From Coniella vitis (taxonomy: Eukaryota > Ascomycota > Sordariomycetes > Diaporthales > Schizoparmaceae), in the NCBI GenBank assembly GCA_011317545.1, contig WUJK01000019.1, positions 78,569 through 142,568 of the forward strand: a DNA stretch of 64,000 nucleotides. The letters run 5' to 3'. Under the pieces are notes generated by a model. It was not told the DNA's origin and did no database searches. It saw only the letters and a list, made by a program, of their open reading frames with translations. The position numbers and the translations under genes were made by a program. This document shows, piece after piece, positions 1-12,800 of this stretch (position 1 is the first letter of the stretch; each line of letters opens with the position of its first letter).

Positions 1-355
1 AATTTTTTAGGGTATATAAAGCCCCTAGAGTAAAGTACGGTAATAGACTATAGAGGCTCTATAACCTTCTATATAGTCGATAGTTGATTTTTAGGGTATA
101 TAAAGCCCCTAGAGTAAAGCACGGTAATAGACCTTAGAGGCTTTAGAACCTTCTATAAAGTCGATAGAATATAGTGCGGTAGGTGGCTATAGAGGCTCTA
201 CAACCTTCTATATAGTCGATAATTAATTTTTAGGGTATATAAAGCCCCTAGAGTAACGTACGGTAATAGACCTTAGAGGCTTTAGAACCTTCTATAAAGT
301 CGATAGAATATAGTGCGGTAGGTGGCTATAGAGGCTCTGCAACCTTCTAAATAGC
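1..355. repeat. Composite tandem repeat (A and B units)
   Basis: Two related units alternate. Unit A (about 80-88 bp) opens with TTTTTAGGGTATATAAAGCC and runs to a conserved 'cttctata(t/a)agtcgatag'. Unit B (about 55 bp) starts 'aatatagtgcggtaggtgg' and ends with the same 'aaccttctatatagtcgat' segment. The order is A, A, B, A, B, and the first unit may begin before the window. The core GGGTATATAAAGCCCC is partly palindromic. No reading frame is evident. Confidence 0.8.
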
Positions 356-831
356 CTATAGTATATAGCTATATATACGTATATATATATATATATATAT
401 AGATTTTTTTTTATCAAGCCCTCCGGAGGCTTTTTTTTTTCCCTCCTTATATACCCTCCGATATTAGTTTACCTCCTAGCACGCTGGGGTGGGCTTATAA
501 GTATATTTAGAGTTGCCGATAAATTTATTTGTATAGGATTTTCAAAAAATCGTGCTTACGTCGTAGTACGCATCTGCCCCCACGTATATACTAGGGTAAC
601 TCGGCGAGTTATTTAGTTATATGACTTTAAAATATATATAAAAAATCAGAAAGAAATCAATAAAAATATATATAGGGTTATATAAATATATATTACGTAA
701 TATACTTAAGGGTTAGGGTAAAGGCGAAAGGAAAAATTAAAAAAAAAAAAAATAATAGCTAGAATTTAGAAGGTTTTAGTAAGAGATCTATATATTAATA
801 TAAAAGGGATAGTCTAGGGTAAGTTAAGTAG
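356..831. other. AT-rich spacer with (TA)n and homopolymer tracts
   Basis: The stretch contains a (TA)n run near 375-402, T tracts near 405-416 and 430-441, and an A tract near 739-751. Bases 480-600 keep some TG and CA dinucleotides and are less mutated than the surroundings. A lone telomere-like 'aagggttagggtaaa' lies near 708-722. I see no gene. Confidence 0.5.
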
Positions 832-3700
832 AGAGGTCTAGGGTAACTAGAGTATAAGACTTAGAGTAAAAAAGAGTAAATAGTATAAAGAGGTCTAAGG
901 TAACTAGAGTACGAGACTTAGAGTAATAGAGAATAAGAAGCGTAAAAGGGTTTAGGGTAACTAGAGTACGAGACTTAGAGTAAAAAAGAGTAAAAAGTAT
1001 AAAGAGGTCTAGGATAACTAGGGTACGAGACTTAGAGTAAAAAGGAGTAAAAGGCGTAGAGAGATCTAGGGTAACTAGGGTATAAGATATAGCGGAGAGA
1101 GGTCTAGGGTAATTAGAGTACGAGACTTAGAGTAATAGAGAATAAGAAGCGTAAAGGGGTCTAGGGTAACTAGAGTACGAGACTTAGAGTAAAAAAGAGT
1201 AAAAAGTATAAAGAGGTCTAGGATAACTAGAGTATAAGACTTAGAGTAAAAAGGAGTAAAAGGCGTAGAGAGATCTAGGGTAACTAGGGTATAAGATATA
1301 GCGTAGAGAGGTTTAGGGTAACTAGAGTATAAGATATAGCGGAGAGAGGTCTAGGATAACTAGGGTACGAGACTTAGAGTAAAAAGGAGTAAAAGGCGTA
1401 GAGAGATCTAGGGTAACTAGGGTATAAGATATAGCGGAGAGAGGTCTAGGGTAATTAGAGTACGAGACTTAGAGTAATAGAGAATAAGAAGCGTAGAGAG
1501 GTCTAGGGTAACTAGAGTATAAGATTTAGAGTAAAAAGGAGTAAAAGGCGTAGAGAGTTCTAGGGTAATTAGAGTATAAGACTTAGAGTAAAAAGGAGTA
1601 AAAGGCGTAGAGAGATCTAGGGTAATTAGGGTATAAGATATAGCGGAGAGAGGTCTAGGGTAATTAGAGTACGAGACTTAGAGTAATAGAGAATAAGAAG
1701 CGTAGAGAGGTCTAGGGTAACTAGAGTATAAGACTTAGAGTAAAAAGGAGTAAAAGGCGTAGAGAGATCTAGGGTAACTAGAGTATAAGATATAGCGGAG
1801 AGAGGTCTAGGGTAATTAGAGTACGAGACTTAGAGTAATAGAGAATAAGAAGCGTAGAGAGGTCTAGGGTAACTAGAGTATAAGACTTAGAGTAAAAAGG
1901 AGTAAAAGGCGTAGAGAGATCTAGGGTAACTAGGGTATAAGATATAGCGGAGAGAGGTCTAGGGTAATTAGAGTACGAGACTTAGAGTAATAGAGAATAA
2001 GAAGCGTAGAGAGGTCTAGGGTAACTAGAGTATAAGACTTAGAGTAAAAAGGAGTAAAAGGCGTAGAGAGATCTAGGGTAACTAGAGTATAAGACTTAGA
2101 GTAAAAAGGAGTAAAGGGCGTAAAGAGGTCTAGGGTAACTAGAGTACGAGACTTAGAGTAAAAAGGAGTAAAAGGCGTAGAGAGATCTAGGGTAACTAGG
2201 GTACGAGACTTAGAGTAAAAAGGAGTAAAAGGCGTAGAGAGTTCTAGGGTAACTAGGGTACGAGACTTAGAGTAAAAAGGACTAAAAGGCGTAGAGAGTT
2301 CTAGGGTAACTAGGGTATAAGATATAGCGTAGAGAGGTCTAGGTTAACTAGAGTATAAGATTTAGAGTAATAAAGAGTAAGAAGTATAGAGAGGTCTAGG
2401 GTAACTAGAGTACGAGGTTTAGAGTAAAAAAGAATAAAAAGCGTAGAGAGGTCTAAGGTAACTAGAGTACGAGACTAAGAATAAAAAAGAGTAAAAAGCG
2501 TAAAGAGGTTTAGGATAATTAGGGTTAGGGGTATAGAGTAATAGAGAGTAAGAAGTATAAAGAGGTTTAGGGTAACTAGAGTACGAGGTTTAGAGTAAAA
2601 AAGAGTAAAAAGCGTAGAGAGGTCTAGGGTAATTAGAGTACGAGACTTAGAGTAAAAAGGAGTAAAAGGCGTAGAGAGTTCTAGGGTAACTAGGGTATAA
2701 GATATAGCGTAGAGAGGTCTAGGGTAATTAGAGTACGAGACTTAGAGTAATAGAGAATAAGAAGCGTAGAGAGATCTAGGGTAACTAGCGTATAAGATAT
2801 AGCGTAGAGAGGTCTAGAGTAATTAGAGTATAAGACTTAGAGTAATAGAGAATAAGAAGCGTAGAGAGGTCTAGGGTAACTAGAGTACGAGGTTTAGAGT
2901 AAAAAAGAATAAAAAGCGTAGAGAGGTCTAAGGTAACTAGAGTACGAGACTAAGAATAAAAAAGAGTAAAAAGCGTAAAGAGGTTTAGGATAATTAGGGT
3001 TAGGGGTATAGAGTAATAGAGAGTAAGAAGTATAAAGAGGTTTAGGGTAACTAGAGTACGAGGTTTAGAGTAAAAAAGAATAAAAAGCATAGAGAGGTCT
3101 AGGGTAACTAGAGTACGAGACTAAGAATAAAAAAGAGTAAAAAGCGTAGAGAGGTTTAGGATAACTAGAGTATAAGATATAGCTTAGAGAGGTTTAGGGT
3201 AATTAGAGTACGAGACTTAGGGTAATAGAGAATAAGAAGCGTAGAGAGGTCTAGGGTAACTAGAGTATAAGACTTAGAGTAAAAAGGAGTAAAGGGCGTA
3301 GAGAGGTCTAGGGTAACTAGAGTGCGAGACTTAGAGTAAAAAGGAGTAAAGGGCGTAAAGAGGTCTAGGGTAACTAGAATACGAGACTTAGAGTAAAAAG
3401 GAGTAAAAAGCGTAGAGAGGTTTAGGGTAAGTAGGGTACGAGACTTAGAGTAATAGAGAGTAAGAAGTATAGAAAGGTCTAGGGTAACTAGAGTACGAGG
3501 TTTAGAGTAAAAAAGAGTAAAAAGCGTAGAGAGGTCTAGGGTAATTAGAGTACGAGGTTTAGAGTAAAAAAGAGTAAAAAGCGTAGAGAGGTTTAGGGTA
3601 AGTAGGGTACGAGACTTAGATTTATATAAAGTAAATAATATAGAGAGGTTTAAAATAACTAGGGTATAAGACTTAGAGTAAAAAGCGTAGAAAGGGTGAA
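832..3700. repeat. Large minisatellite array with higher-order structure
   Basis: Some 50 or more units of about 37-60 bp are arranged head to tail. The unit consensus begins 'gaggtctagggtaactagag', continues 'tacgagacttagagtaaaa' and ends 'ggagtaaaaggcgtagaga'. A shorter variant carries 'gtataagatatagcggaga'. Between about 1433 and 2040 units recur as a block of about 152 bp (starts near 1642, 1793 and 1946), made of three unit types, so the array has higher-order repeats. Variant units near 2515 and 2994 contain 'aattagggttagggg', a telomere-like motif. There is no open frame of note, and the array fades into AT-rich DNA after about 3690. Confidence 0.93.
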
Positions 3701-3823
3701 ATAATAAGATTATAAAGCTTAAACTAATATATATATAAAGATTTATAATAACTATAATAAAAGATTTATAGAAAATAAATAATATAATAAAAAAACTTAA
3801 GTTTTTTTTTATTTTTTAAAAAA

Positions 3824-4115
3824 AGAAGTTCCGTATTCGAGGTGACTAGGGGCTATTTACGTAAGCCCTTTAACCCTGCCCAATAGGACGATTATATATA
3901 CTCTGCGGTTATACTTTATATATATATATATATATTCTGCGGTTACACTTTATATATATATTTTCCTATAACCGTTCTATCGAGCAGGGGCATTATACTA
4001 TTACGCGGCCAACCCTTCTAGTTATACTATAATTTAATACTATATAACCCACTTATAATTATCAGAAAAACTTACCAGCAGTTTCCCCGACGTTATACTC
4101 GAATACGGAACTTCT
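3824..4115. mobile_element. 292-bp MITE-like element with 18-bp terminal inverted repeats
   Basis: The left end AGAAGTTCCGTATTCGAG (3824-3841) is the exact reverse complement of the right end (4098-4115). The interior has no coding potential and contains a doubled motif 'tctgcggtta(t/c)actttatata' near 3902-3960. The size, perfect terminal inverted repeats and lack of a transposase fit a non-autonomous DNA transposon. No clear target-site duplication is visible, so a fortuitous hairpin-forming repeat is not excluded. Confidence 0.6.
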
Positions 4116-4460
4116 AGCATCGTAGTCGGTCGTCGAAACGACTCGACTACTTTGCTTTTCGGTGAAAACTCTGATTTTTTCCGAACTTATATAGTTAACT
4201 TTACTTTAGTGAAAGAAAAAACATATAATAATATAGCCACTATAATGCACCCGGTATCAATCGAAAGCTCTAGATTCCAGCTATTCAAATATATTATTTA
4301 TATTTTCATACCCTTTATATCCGTTAAGATACCTAGGGTTAAAGTTAGTAGGTCTACCCGGGTAAGAGTGGGTTTAAGTGGGTTTAGAATTTCTTATCGT
4401 TCTTATCGGGGCTAAGCGAGTTCTGGAATAACGCCCTAGGTTTAGGGTTAGGGTTAAAGA
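4116..4460. other. Mildly mutated unique segment ending in telomere-like repeat
   Basis: Compared with its surroundings this stretch keeps CA and TG dinucleotides, so RIP has been weak here. The 3' end carries TTTAGGGTTAGGGTTAAAG (4441-4459), a short interstitial telomere-like tract. An open frame exists (4152-4415), but it lacks an ATG start and resembles no family. Confidence 0.45.
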
Positions 4461-5340
4461 AAAATAGTACGTTAAATAGCCCTAAATCTAAGAAATCTAG
4501 CTATATATTTTATATTATTCCAAGACTAATATTTATTTAAATAATAATACTATTATATTTCTATAGAAAAAAAGAAAAGAAAAAAAAGAAAAAAAAGAAA
4601 AACAGGCTATATTTATATACTATATTTATTTACTATATAGAATATATAGAAAGAGATATATATATAGTATTTATTTATATTCTATTATAATCTTTTTATT
4701 TTTTTCTTATATTAACTTCTCTTTTAAAAAAGAATAATAGCATTATATAGTATTATCGAGTATTTATAGTAAGAAAAGAGGGTAAGGGCTTAAAGTTAGA
4801 TTATATAAATATTCTTTAGTTTATTATAATAATACTTTTATTTAAAGAGGATTAGTAAATAATGAAAATATATTGAAATTTCGATACTTTCTTCCTCTTC
4901 TATAGTTATTTTCAACTTATCGTAAATAGAACTTATATATAATAATAATATATATAAATATATATAGATAGATAAGATAAATAATAGTAAAGGGTTAAAA
5001 GATTCTTTATTAATAAATAGATATATATCCTTTCTTCTTCCTTTTTTTTTCGTTCTTTTTTTTTTCTTTTTTTTATACTACGAAATCTTCTTTTCCTTCT
5101 CGCGCCTTTCTCTTTCCGATTCCCGGGGTAGTATAATAGAAGAAAATACGTTCTTTTAAACGGAGAAGAAAAAAGGATTTTAGGTAGGTAGGGCTGAAAA
5201 GTGGGTCCCCTAAGGGGGGTATATTTTTATTAGTATTCTCGAGGTATTAGATATCTAGGACCTTATATACCGGGGTTTGAAAAAAGTGGAGATTTTTGTA
5301 GAGACTTTGTAAATAGAATTAGATCTAATTCCATTTAATA
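4461..5340. other. AT-rich spacer
   Basis: Mostly TA- and AT-rich low-complexity DNA, with purine tracts near 4566-4603 and pyrimidine tracts near 5034-5098. Bases 5190-5330 are slightly richer in GC and could be the upstream region of the coding relic that follows. I see no gene. Confidence 0.5.
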
Positions 5341-7988
5341 ATTATTATTAGGCCCTGGCCCGCTCTATACGGGGACTAAGTATACCCGATAACGGTAGTT
5401 TACTTTACTCGTATATACCCGAATTACCTCTACGTTTTCTACTAAAACCTCCGTACGGAACTAGCTAAGAAACGTCGGCGGAAGTATAACTATTAAAAGA
5501 ATAAGCGGCTACCCGAAACGCCGTATACTCTTTAGCTCCTATAATCGTATATAGTAGCTCGTATCTATAAGAATCGTATAATATTCGTTAAGAAAGATTC
5601 GTACGAATAGTCTATTTATAGAAAGCCTATCGATATATAAAGTAAACTCGCTTATAATTATAATATCCGTACTTATAATTATAAGCCGTATAGTTTATAA
5701 TAGGCCCTCTCGCCCTATACGGAGCCCTAGCTTAAACTAAATATAATTAACCTAAAGCGTATAAGCCCGCTCTAATAGATCGGTAATAAGTATAAGAAAC
5801 GGAACTATTATAATACTTATCCTATTATACGGTAAAATCGCTAATACGAAGAAGAGTAAACTCTTCCCGGCCCTAATTAGGAGTATATAGATCGCCGATT
5901 CCTAGCCTTAGAGCCGGTAAATCGTATAATAGTATTCCGCTTACTCGTCCGACTTCTACTTTATATTAGGCCCTAATAATATATAAAGCCCTTTTAGAAG
6001 CTCTTAATCGATTTCTCTCGAGTCTGGAAAATAACGCTTATCTCTCCGTATAGAGCCTTCCTCTCCCTTATTCTCGGAGAAGGATATAGCTTTCCGCTTT
6101 AGCTAGGGCCTTTAATCGGCTTCCGTACGGGATATCTAGCTTACCTTAAAACCCGTATTAAGTAAAAACTAATATTAGAGTAGACTTACTATACGGAAAG
6201 TAATAATTATCTTAGGTTATAAAGATCCTAAAAACCTAATATAGATAATATAATACTATCGTATAACCTTTATATTATATATTACTTATAAATCCTAGAT
6301 AATATTCTAGCTATTATACGCTTTATCTATAAGCTCGCCGGTAAGCGGGTCGATATTCTAATCGTACGAATTATCCTCTTCGCCGATTTAGAGTTCTATT
6401 TGCTTAATACTAAGCCTTCGAATTTACCGTCCTATTTTAATAGCGATTATACGGTAATAAGCTACCCTAATATAAAGCTTAAATCCCGGCTAGAGGTATT
6501 ATATAAGAAGTAAACTAAGCCGATCGGTATTCTAAACCCCGGAATCGCTCTTATATTAAAGATATTCGAATTATTCGCCTTCGGCCGGCCGTAAGCTATA
6601 TTATATACGAATTAATTGCTCGGCTAATAAAAGCTAAATAATATAAGCTATAAGTAAAAGCCTATTTAGTATAGGGAGAAATCGTATAACCTTATAACTC
6701 TTCGCTCTATATATAGCTTTGCTCTTATCGCGGTCTATTATAATAAGAACCTTACTATCGAAAAGAAAGATATTCTATATAAGCTATTAGGAGTCGGTAT
6801 ACCGGAGCGTTATAATTTCGGGCCTATACCCGGGCTACCCGCCCTAAATATATACGAGGATAAGGAGGAGCTTATAGAATATATAAAGCTATTAGAGCTA
6901 TTTATAAACCGCTCGCCTCTTCTACTAGATATATATAGGATCCTAGAATAACGGCTAGAGATAGCGGAGTATTATATAAGGCCCCGGGAGAAGCTATTTA
7001 TTCCGGGGGTCTATTATAAAGGATTTCTTAATACCGATTCGTATTATATAATCGACGATCCGTTTTAAGTCGATAATTATATAAAGCTTATCCTAAAATC
7101 TAGCTATAATAATATTAAGAGTATATATAGCCTTATCGATAAGCCTATATACGGTTTTCTAGAACTCCTATACGGTAATTACTTCTCTATTATAGAAAAG
7201 GACCTACTTATCCTCGGATTATCGTATAAAGCCTTACCTAGATATCTAATAGCGCTATCTATATCTATATACTATCTAAGCGATAATTATATTAATCGGC
7301 GTATATATTCCCGGTATTATCTATTTATTATATATTATACGGAAGCGTTAAATAGCTTCTATACTAATAGCTTCGAGCTTATATAGCTTATTAGAGAACT
7401 CGGCTTCGAGAAAGAAGATATATAAAAGCTAAAGAAGTATTATAAGCTATATTATATAAAGATAGGGTTCTATATACCCTACCGGTTCCGTACGGATACT
7501 AAGCGCTATATAAAAGTATAAGAGTAGATTTAAATAGAGATTCCCGCCGATATATTATCGAAGTAAAGTAACGAAAAAGAAAAAAAAACCGAACGGTTAA
7601 GCGGATCGGTATCGTATAATTCCTCCGGGCTAGGACTCCTTATTATACCTAACCCTCGATCGTTATCGGATTCGTTACTTTCCTTATCGTCCGAGGTAAA
7701 GGTCTAGGCTTTATATAGCCGCCTTTATAATTATATTATAGGTAGCCTATTCTAAATAGCCTCTATATAAGCTATAAGCGCTTCGAGGTTATAGATAATA
7801 TTATAGAGGAGTAATTATTACTTATCCGAAAAGTATAATACCTACTATTCGTATACCTCCTCCCGCTTTAGATAATATATACGAATATAGAAAATAAGAT
7901 ACCTTTACTTAATCCGTTAATATCGTATAAGCGTTTCGGCTTTCCCTAGCTATATAAAGGGGCGGGGGTTTAGCTATATCGGGGAGAT
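5341..7988 (+). pseudogene. RIP-degraded unknown coding region, 5' part (split by LINE copy 1)
   Basis: A long plus-strand frame can be followed from about 6300 to 7990. Almost all its stops are TAG or TAA at positions where Gln or Trp would fit. The readable part (about 6330-7560) is rich in Leu, Ile, Tyr and charged residues. It contains runs such as FGPIPGLPALNIYEDKEEL (near 6820) and ends in a Ser-rich segment (7600-7700). Between 5341 and 6300 the frame is less certain and may shift. The region is interrupted at 7989-8001 by the target-site duplication of LINE copy 1 and resumes at 16300. I do not recognise the family, and a large accessory or transposon-borne protein is possible. The coding call rests on the stop-codon pattern only. 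Confidence 0.4.
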
Positions 7989-8001
7989 ATTAGCTAGCTA
8001 T
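7989..8001. repeat. Target-site duplication, LINE copy 1, left
   Basis: ATTAGCTAGCTAT here is repeated exactly at 16287-16299. It directly precedes the LINE 5' end (TATCCTTCCCGATACTTC), which is also the terminal sequence of copies 2 and 3. Confidence 0.92.
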
Positions 8002-8129
8002 ATATCCTTCCCGATACTTCTCTCGTATACGCCTGCTTTTATTAAGGGTGCGTACGGCTTTGCTAATAATTTACTAATATCTAACCTATTTATATATAGG
8101 TAAATACGGTTATAGGATAGCCTTATAGG

Positions 8130-9870
8130 AGGCCCTACCTACGGATGTAATATAGGGCGGCTCGCCGCCGCCTAAGGGATTAATACCTAGGATAGATACT
8201 AGTTCTATTACGGATTCGATTTACTCCCCTATATAGCAGAAGAGGCACCGTAGTACCGCGCTATAGTTATAGGAGGATACTACTATTCGTTAAGATAACC
8301 CCCTTACCCCTAGTATAGTTAGGACCCTCCTTATAGGCGTATACTATACGTTTATAGCTCGGGAGACGGTCCTACTAGCGGTAGATAAGACCCTAAGGAG
8401 ACTAGTTAATACCTTTAAAGGCCCTTTATAGAGTAAGGAGCGTCTTTATACGGAAAGGGTATACTCCTAACTCCTAGCTATAGCTAGGCGTAAGCTTAAA
8501 AATTTTTTATCGGACCCGGCTATTAGCCGGCCTATTCTAATATACCCGACTCCTCCTATTACTATTATATAGGTAGTACTCTACCCTTAATAGCTACTTT
8601 TACCCGCTTAATACCCCTAATAGGGTCGGAGCTAGGCTATTATTATAAGCGTAGCTATTAGGCTCCCGGCGGAGCCGGCTCGCTATATTCGAAAATCTAG
8701 CCCCTAATACAGCCGGTAGCGGGGATAAGATATAAGGATACTCCTTAAGGCTACCCCTTATAATATACTTACGGGCTTACCCCTCTAGGGATTTAAGCTA
8801 GGTATTTATACTCGGCTTTAGATCCCTATAACTAACGTAGCGGTAGTTACTAAGACCCTTACCGGCTAGGCTTTACGCCTTACTAATAAGGAGGTTTAGG
8901 ATAGGCTTTTCGCTAACCCTATAAAGGGTAAGCTACTAGAGCTAATATAGGCGTCCTCGGCGACCGTACTATAGACCTAGGTTACCTATATAGCGACCGG
9001 GGTTCCGAGGGAGCTTTATAACCCCTTTACCTATTAGAGGGTTTCTCCTAAGGAGTATATCCGAGAGGAGGCTATAGTATAGATAGGTATCGAGCCTATT
9101 TCCTATAGGCTTTCTACGAACGGATATAACCCTATTATAGGTATTACTACCTAGTTAGTATCCTTTTTATATAAAGTATATCCCTTCTAGGTCTTTAACC
9201 TGCCCTATGCCCGGCTAGTATAGAAGACGGAGAGGCTCTCTTTCTATACGGACGGCTATCTTAGCTATTACTTAATTAAGCGTTATATAAGGAGTAAGCA
9301 GTACCCTATCTACTCTAACGCCTAGTATACTTAGGAAGGGGAGGTTTATACGCTTCCCCCTAGGTATACTAATTACTATAGGCTTATCCGCTCTAGCTAC
9401 CCTAAATATATTACTACCCTTATAATAGTCGATAAATAGCTTTATTACCCGTTTATCTCTAAGCTTAAGAGGATTAGGAATATAGGTAAGGCCCGCTATA
9501 ATAATATAAATACGGCTATAAATACTACTAGTAGCTAGCGGGAGCCTTAACCCCCTATTAAGCCTACGGAATAGCCGTTTATCGAAGGCCCCTCCCGGAA
9601 GCGGCCTTATAATAATATCCGCGATTATATACCGCCGACCGGCTTATAATAGCGCTTATAGCTCGACCCGGCTAGTATACCGCCTCCGGAGGGTCCTAGC
9701 CCCGCTATAGAGAGAAAGCCTATACCCCCGGCGGATATAGTTAAGGATAACGACGATTCGGTTATAATCCTTAACTCCTAGGGGGGCTTAAATACTACTA
9801 CTCCCTCTATATATAAGTAGGATATACCCTTCCGATAGCCGGGGGGCTTTTCTTATAATCGCCTAGGCGA
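8130..9870 (+). pseudogene. LINE copy 1 ORF1 (gag-like RNA-binding protein), broken
   Basis: This is the first frame of the element. Its role in the family is RNA binding and formation of the ribonucleoprotein for target-primed reverse transcription. The diagnostic part lies near 9220-9440. There a series of Tyr residues stands where Cys is expected in CCHC zinc knuckles, for example around FYTDGYLSYY and IYSNAQYT-like segments (stops read as Gln). TGC-to-TAC is the expected RIP change, so the knuckles have been lost by mutation. A basic stretch follows (near 9450-9500), and the C-terminal part is Pro/Arg-rich. The N-terminal boundary is approximate because ATG codons have been lost. Confidence 0.65.
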
Positions 9871-12800
9871 ATATAGGGAAGAAATAGTCTGCCTATATTA
9901 TACTACTAGCACTTTATATTAAGCAGGGGGTAGATATTATATAGGTTTAGGAGCCGTATACGATATATAATACGAGAACTTAGAGGTACCCTATTTATAA
10001 GCTTTTCTCGCCGGTAGATAACTAGGGAGGGGACCCGATAGCCTATTACGAGGAGAGGTAGTAGGAATTATTCGGTAATAAGCCCCGGGTCCTAATATAT
10101 ATATAACGGGGTTATAGGCTATATATAAAGTAGTAATAGCCCCTTATTATAAAGGACGGATTCTAGCTAAAGGTATTAGGGGTCCTTCTAATTAACGTTT
10201 ACCGGGCGCTAGGGGAGGATATAATACTCGATTATATACTAAATAGTCTACCTATATAGAGATAGGTAGTTAGGGGTAATTTTAATATAATCTATACCCC
10301 TTATAAGCCGGGTAAGCCTAACGAAAGGGGTAGTAATCGGGTTAAAGATTAAATACTATTTAGGGATATATTCTTTATAAATACCCTAGGTATCCCTATA
10401 TATATCCGGGGGGGGGTTTTTAACCTAATCTTCTCTAATATTCTAAATATAGCTATAGAGGTTACTCTTAACCTATATACTAGCTTTAACTATAAGACCC
10501 TTATTACGATTATCGGCGGTAATCTTTTACTCCCTTAGGAATAGCTAGTATAGCTACGGGTAGACCTATAATCCCTCCCGGCCTTTAAGGGCTTTTTAGA
10601 AATAGGGCTAATAGATATACCGCCCCTTTTATAGGCGGAGAGCCCGGCTTCTTTAGACGATTAGGTAGCCCGTTTAGATTATCTCTAGGGAAGGGCCTTA
10701 GAAGCGGCGGGGTAGTAGCTATAACCCTACTCCCGAGCCCCTTAATAGGATAATAGGGTAAAGGAGGTATATTAGGCGTATATTAGGGCCCGATATAATT
10801 ACCGGACTTACTCGAGGGAGTTCTAGGTAGCTAGGAATACCTTTAAGGGGGCTATTCGAATATATCGGTAAGCCTTTTAATAGGGTAGGATCGATATAAT
10901 AGCTTTAGATACGGATATTTTCGGGATAACGGGGTAATATAAGCTAGTTATACCGCTATAGGCTCCCCCGCTATATATAGGGGACGGTATATTATATAAG
11001 GACCCTATTAAGAAAGTAAGCTTACTACGGGATAAGATTCTATAAAGGTTCTTTAGGGATAATAACCTAGTTAGGGACCCGCTTAAGGGCTAGGACGCTT
11101 CTAAGGCCCGTTTCTAATAGGGTTATATAGCTATGCTTAAGGAGGTAGAGGAGTATATTATCTAAGTTAAGTCTACCTCTCCTAAGGTAAATAGTACTTC
11201 GGTATCCCTATTAAAGGAGTATTAGGATAGTATTAGCCCCCTTCTAGTTCGGCTTTATAATTATTACCTTACTATAGGTTACTTCCCTCTACCTTAGCGC
11301 TACGCTAAGGTATCGATATACCCTAAGCAGGGTAAGAGGGATATAGGTAGCCCTAGGTTATATAAGCCTATTACTCTCCTTTCTATCTTTTCTAAGGGAC
11401 TCGAGAGGCTAATCGTATATAAGCTCTCCTAGATCCTACTTACTAAAGGGGTCCTTAACCTATAGTACTATAAGGCGCTATTAAAACGCTCTATAATAGA
11501 CCTTATAGCGGTACTTATATATAATATTAAGCTAATACTCTCCCGAGGGCAGGTTATTATAATAGTAACTAGGGATATATAAGGGGCGTTTAATACCGTC
11601 CTCCCTAATAGATTAATCGTATAAATATAAGCCCTTAGTTTCCTACTCCTATTATTAAGTCTAATAGCCTCCTTCCTAGTAGTACGGCTAGTATAGGTCC
11701 GCCTGGATAGGTCGATAACGGGTTTCTCCTCGGTAAGATATAGTATACCTTAGGGCTCGCCTTTTTCGCCGGTATTATATATAATCTACCTCTCTAAACT
11801 TATTCTATAGGGTAGTAATAGGTATTTCTACTATATAGACGATATTCTCTTCCTTCGTATATCTAATAGCGCGGAGAAAAATATAGTATTACTAGAAACG
11901 GATATAGCGAGCGTTAACGATTAGGCTTCGAGGAATATAATATAGTTTATAGCGGAGAAGATAGAAGTTTTCTACTTCTTAAAGTATAGGGAGGCGGTAT
12001 AGCCGGCTATTATAATAGGCGGTAGGCGTATAAAGCCTATTACCGGTATACCCTTTTATTCTAAGGTAGTTAGCTTCCGCTAGCTAGGATTTTAGTTTAA
12101 TAAGTATCTTATAAGTAGGAGGTATATTAAGGAGAGGGTTTATAAGATAGCGAAGATTATAGCCTACCTTAGGAGCCTTAGGAAGGTATAATATAACCCC
12201 TCTATAATATCCCTCTATAAGGCAGTTACGGTAATACTTATCCCGATACTTATATATATAGCGGACGCCTAGTTTCGACCGGGCTATACGCCCGCGGTAT
12301 AGCTTAAGAAGGCGGATTAACTACTAGTAAAGGGCGTTAAAGGGGTATTACCGGCGTAGAAGACGGTATATACGGTAATAGCCCTCTATAAAGCGGGCCT
12401 CCTTATAGCTAGGCTTACGCTAGGAGTAGCGGTATACCGGGCCGGCCTATAGTACGCTCTACTAGATATAGAATACCCCTTTTATAAATAGATATACGCT
12501 CCTATAGGATATAACCTTAGGGTATTTAATATACGCCTTACGGATACTATATATAGCTTTCCTATTATACCTAAGCCGGCCCTATTAGCCCCCTGGTATC
12601 CTAACCGTATTACGTTAAACCCTAATATTAGCTACCCTAAGGAGGAAATAGCTATATACTATAATATATAGTATATAACCCTGCTACCGGACGTTATAGT
12701 AGTATATACGGACGGCTCTAAGGTTTAGGAGGGATCTAAGCGTAGGGTAGGCTATAGATATATTATAATAAGGGATAGGGTACTTATTACTACTACTATT

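Noticed and set aside
832..3700. CRISPR-like array
   Set aside because: Units abut without unique spacers, the repeats themselves vary, and the organism is a fungus. It is a minisatellite.
4152..4415. Open frame of 87 codons on the plus strand
   Set aside because: It begins at TTG, not ATG, has no recognisable domain, and lies in a mildly mutated spacer. It is likely fortuitous.
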